Source: Mycobacterium sp. 852013-50091_SCH5140682
Lineage (GTDB): Bacteria > Actinomycetota > Actinomycetes > Mycobacteriales > Mycobacteriaceae
Assembly (NCBI RefSeq): GCF_001665685.1
Contig: NZ_LZTB01000114.1
Location: 62,001-126,000, forward strand
Reading direction: 5' to 3'
Length of the DNA: 64,000 bases
Positions 61,117 to 64,000 of this stretch are shown here, piece after piece. Each line of letters opens with the position of its first letter. Within the stretch, counting starts at the first letter, position 1. Under the pieces are notes generated by a model, which saw only the letters and a program-made list of their open reading frames with translations, was not told the origin of the DNA and made no database searches. Position numbers and translations under genes: made by a program.

Positions 61117-63951
61117 ATGACCGAGCGATCGCATGCGTACAACAGTGTCTGGCAACTGCGCAGCGACGCGTGGTGCCGATTGGAAGAAGCCGCCGACCGG
61201 CTGAACCGAGCCACCACGGTCGGCGCACTCAAGGACGAGTACACCGCGATCTGCCGGGACCAGCTGGCGGCCCTGACACCGTTGGAACCGTATTGGGCGT
61301 TCCCCGGTTCGGCGCGATTCGCCAAGGTGCAACGGTTGTTCACCACCGGCGGCTACGACAAGTTCGCCAGCACCGTCAGTCGGATCAACCGGGCGCTGAC
61401 CAGTGAGTCCTATCGGACCGCGGACGCCGACAGTGCGAACGTCGAGGACGTCGAGATCTTCCCCACCGATCCGCGCACCCTCGAACAACAGCCCGTCACC
61501 CACAAAGACCAGCTGTACTTCGAGGTACTCGTCGTCGAGAAGATGACCGAGGCCCAGGAACGAGCGCTGCGCAAGGAGGTTCGCAGCTGGCGTCGCCCCG
61601 ACGACGAGTTCGTCTACGAACTCGTGGTGGTCTCCAGCGGCGACGAGGCACTGATCGCCGCGCGGCTCAACGTCAACCTGCAGGCCGTCGTGATCCGGCG
61701 CCGGTTCAGCCACCAGTCCGAACGCAACCTCAGCGCGCTGGCCGAGTTCGCCGACACCAAGGTCTCCGCCGATCTCGACGACCACAAATCACCCGACGAG
61801 CGGGCCCAGATCCTGGCCGCGTCGCTGCACGAGCTGCGCCCCGAACTCGACCTCTACCTGATGACCGAGATCGACGTCGAGGAGATCGCGGGACGGCTCG
61901 GGCCCTGTTTCCGCCGCGTGTTCCACGCCCGCGAGGGCGTGCTCGAGCTGCACCTGTCGATCCTGCAGGGCGTGGCCGCGCGGTACCGCACCCCGTTTTT
62001 CAGCGCGCTCAAGCAGTACAGCCACCGGCCGACCGGGGTGTTCCACGCGCTGCCGATCAGCCAGGGCAAGTCAATTGTCAACTCGCACTGGATCAAAGAC
62101 ATGGTCAGCTTCTACGGGCTCGACGTCTTCATGGCCGAGACCTCAGCGACGTGCGGCGGCCTGGACTCCCTGCTGGAACCCACCGGGCCGCTGCGTGAGG
62201 CCCAGCAGCTGGCCGCCGAAACCTACGGATCGCGCCGCACCTACTTCGTCACCAACGGCACGTCGACCGCCAACAAGATCGTCACCCAGTCATTGGTGGC
62301 ACCCGGCGATATCGTGCTGCTGGACCGCAACTGTCACCAGTCCCACCACTACGGCATGATGCTGGCCGGCGCGAACGTCATCTACCTCGAGGCCTATCCG
62401 CTGCCCGACTACACCATGTACGGCGCCGTGCCGCTGCGCGAGATCAAGTCGAAGTTGTTGGCGCTCAAGCGCGCCGGCAAGCTGGACCGCGTCAAGATGA
62501 TCTCGCTCACCAACTGCACGTTCGACGGCATCGTCTACGACGTACAGCGCGTGATGGAGGAATGCCTGGCCATCAAGCCCGATCTGGTGTTCCTGTGGGA
62601 CGAAGCCTGGTTCGCGTTCGCCCGGTTCCATCCGGTGTACCGGGCCCGCACCGCGATGGCCTCGGCCGCCAAACTGCGAGAGAAGCTGGCGGACAAGGAC
62701 TATGCCGAGGCCTACCAGAAGCAGCTGGCCGCCGACAGCCAGAGCCCGCCGACCGACGAGGAACTGCTCAACCGCAGGCTGACACCGGATCCGGCCAAGG
62801 CACGGGTCCGGGTGTATGCCAGCCAGTCCACCCACAAGACGCTGACCTCGCTGCGGCAGGGCTCGATGATCCACGTGTTCGACCAGGACTTCGACCAGAA
62901 GGTCTCCGAGGCGTTCCATGAGGCGTACATGGCGCACACCTCCACCTCGCCCAACTACCAGATCCTGGCGTCCCTGGACCTGGGCCGCCGGCAGGTGGCG
63001 CTCGAAGGCGTGGAACTGGTGCAGCGTCAGATCGAGAACGCCATGCAGCTGCGCGACGCGATCGACAACCATCCGCTGCTGAGCCGCTACATGGCCTGCC
63101 TGCGCACCTCGGACCTCATTCCCGACGAGTTCCGCGATTCGCACATCGCCCAGCCGCTGCGCTCCGGGCTGCGCAACATGATGACGGCGTGGGACCGCGA
63201 CGAGTTCGTGCTCGACCCGTCGCGCATCACGTTGTCGATCGGCCGCACCGGCTACGACGGTGACACCTTCAAACGCGACCAGCTGATGGACCGCCACGGC
63301 GTGCAGATCAACAAGACCTCCCGCAACACCGTGCTGTTCATGACCAACATCGGCACCACCCGCTCATCGGTGGCGTTCCTGGTCGAGGTGCTGGTGAAGA
63401 TCGCCGGGGAACTCGACGACGCCGTCGGCGACATGGGTCTCGGTGAGCGCAGCCGGTTCGAGCAGAAGGTGCGCAAGCTGACCGCGAGCACCGCCGCACT
63501 GCCCAACTTCAGCGGCTTCCACGAAGTGTTCCGCGACGCGACGGGCGACGCGCCGACACCCGAGGGCGACGTACGCCGGGCGTTCTACCTGTCCTACGAC
63601 GACACCAACTGCGAGTACCTCGGCACCGATGAGATCCTCGAAAAGCTCGACACAGGAGCCGATGTGGTGTCGGCGACGTTCGTCACGCCCTATCCCCCGG
63701 GATTCCCCGTGCTGGTACCCGGCCAGGTGTTCAGCCGCGAGATCCTCACGTTCCTGCGCGATCTCGACACACCTGAAATCCACGGTCACAACCCCGATTT
63801 CGGGTACCGCGTCTACACCGACAAGGCGATCGAGATGTGCCGGCCGGTGACGCAGGAGCCCGCGACGGTGCCCGTGTCGGAGCCGCTGGTGGCGCCGAAG
63901 TCGAAGAAGGGCACTGCCAACCGGTCGGTGGCCGCAGCTGCGGCGGATTAG
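61117..63951 (+). CDS. Large PLP-dependent amino-acid decarboxylase (Orn/Lys/Arg type, Rv2531c-like)
   Basis: 944 residues. An N-terminal wing domain (about 1-300) precedes the fold type I core with the PLP lysine Lys574 (QSTHKTLTSLRQGS), the Asp-x-Ala pair (FLWDEAWFAF) and TNGTSTANKIV. M. tuberculosis Rv2531c has 947 residues and the same type. It probably makes a polyamine or other diamine from a basic amino acid, or acts in pH defence. I chose the ATG at 61117 (MTERSHAYNS) over the open frame 34 codons longer. Last gene of the window. Confidence 0.93.
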   Translation: MTERSHAYNSVWQLRSDAWCRLEEAADRLNRATTVGALKDEYTAICRDQLAALTPLEPYWAFPGSARFAKVQRLFTTGGYDKFASTVSRINRALTSESYRTADADSANVEDVEIFPTDPRTLEQQPVTHKDQLYFEVLVVEKMTEAQERALRKEVRSWRRPDDEFVYELVVVSSGDEALIAARLNVNLQAVVIRRRFSHQSERNLSALAEFADTKVSADLDDHKSPDERAQILAASLHELRPELDLYLMTEIDVEEIAGRLGPCFRRVFHAREGVLELHLSILQGVAARYRTPFFSALKQYSHRPTGVFHALPISQGKSIVNSHWIKDMVSFYGLDVFMAETSATCGGLDSLLEPTGPLREAQQLAAETYGSRRTYFVTNGTSTANKIVTQSLVAPGDIVLLDRNCHQSHHYGMMLAGANVIYLEAYPLPDYTMYGAVPLREIKSKLLALKRAGKLDRVKMISLTNCTFDGIVYDVQRVMEECLAIKPDLVFLWDEAWFAFARFHPVYRARTAMASAAKLREKLADKDYAEAYQKQLAADSQSPPTDEELLNRRLTPDPAKARVRVYASQSTHKTLTSLRQGSMIHVFDQDFDQKVSEAFHEAYMAHTSTSPNYQILASLDLGRRQVALEGVELVQRQIENAMQLRDAIDNHPLLSRYMACLRTSDLIPDEFRDSHIAQPLRSGLRNMMTAWDRDEFVLDPSRITLSIGRTGYDGDTFKRDQLMDRHGVQINKTSRNTVLFMTNIGTTRSSVAFLVEVLVKIAGELDDAVGDMGLGERSRFEQKVRKLTASTAALPNFSGFHEVFRDATGDAPTPEGDVRRAFYLSYDDTNCEYLGTDEILEKLDTGADVVSATFVTPYPPGFPVLVPGQVFSREILTFLRDLDTPEIHGHNPDFGYRVYTDKAIEMCRPVTQEPATVPVSEPLVAPKSKKGTANRSVAAAAAD

Positions 63952-63961
63952 GCCCGGTCGA

Positions 63962-64000
63962 CCCGCCGAGCAGACATAGAATCGCCCAATTTCGCGCCCA
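63962..64000. repeat. Left half of a palindromic repeat cut by the window edge
   Basis: Bases 63962 onward read CCCGCCGAGCAGAC, identical over 14 bases to 3233-3246, the left part of the hairpin at 3238-3295. The right arm would lie outside the window. Confidence 0.5.

Noticed and set aside
62290..63297. 335-residue open frame antisense to the large decarboxylase
   Set aside because: Mirror of the decarboxylase codons (His/Val/Gln-rich), no start signal and no domain.

Overview
The window looks like chromosomal DNA of a fast-growing mycobacterium (Mycolicibacterium type). It is GC-rich, uses many GTG starts and ATGA/GTGA overlaps, and carries families typical of the genus: a GjpA-like porin, a PE-PPE hydrolase, an EmbR-like SARP-FHA regulator, PknH- and PknD-type kinases, a DUF4193 protein, a cutinase, an Rv3406-like dioxygenase and an Rv2531c-like decarboxylase. 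No species can be named from the sequence alone.

Layout. 1-3.3 kb: C4-dicarboxylate carrier DctA diverges from its two-component system, with a CRP-type site between. 3.3-7.9 kb: a YVTN propeller, a DUF3060 membrane protein and a polar amino-acid ABC transporter whose binding protein and permease are fused. 7.9-15.4 kb: a co-directional set (NHL propeller, DUF3298, DUF6636, MurI-like racemase, and a cysteine-dioxygenase-like/caspase-like/methyltransferase fusion) diverging from an EmbR-like regulator that overlaps tail-to-tail with a receptor Ser/Thr kinase. 15.5-26.2 kb: a hydroxyacid dehydrogenase, GjpA, PE-PPE, alkylsulfate dioxygenase, DUF4193, and a DyP peroxidase operon with two unrecognised partners. 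26.2-32.3 kb: a MalT-like regulator, and DadA plus an MFS carrier diverging from a CdaR-like regulator. 32.3-45.2 kb: small secreted and membrane proteins, an Asn-rich repeat protein, a LuxR-type ATPase, GH16, cutinase and PknD.

45.2-49.6 kb is an accessory pocket with visibly lower GC: decayed pentapeptide-repeat and tyrosine-recombinase remnants, an intact DUF262-FRG gene pair, a tRNA reading UUA, and a frameshifted nitroreductase. 49.6-58.9 kb holds the Kdp potassium system: a LysA-like pseudoenzyme, a 27-residue peptide, kdpF, A, B, C, D and E. 58.9-64 kb: an FAD oxidoreductase/SRPBCC pair and a large PLP decarboxylase.

Two candidates for an undescribed system stand out. The first is the 7.98-15.4 kb locus, where a kinase and a SARP-FHA regulator sit beside a dioxygenase-caspase-methyltransferase fusion, a racemase homologue and three exported proteins; two of its promoter regions share an element at the same distance from the start codon. 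The second is the DUF262-FRG pair, which has the context of a mobile defence or toxin module.
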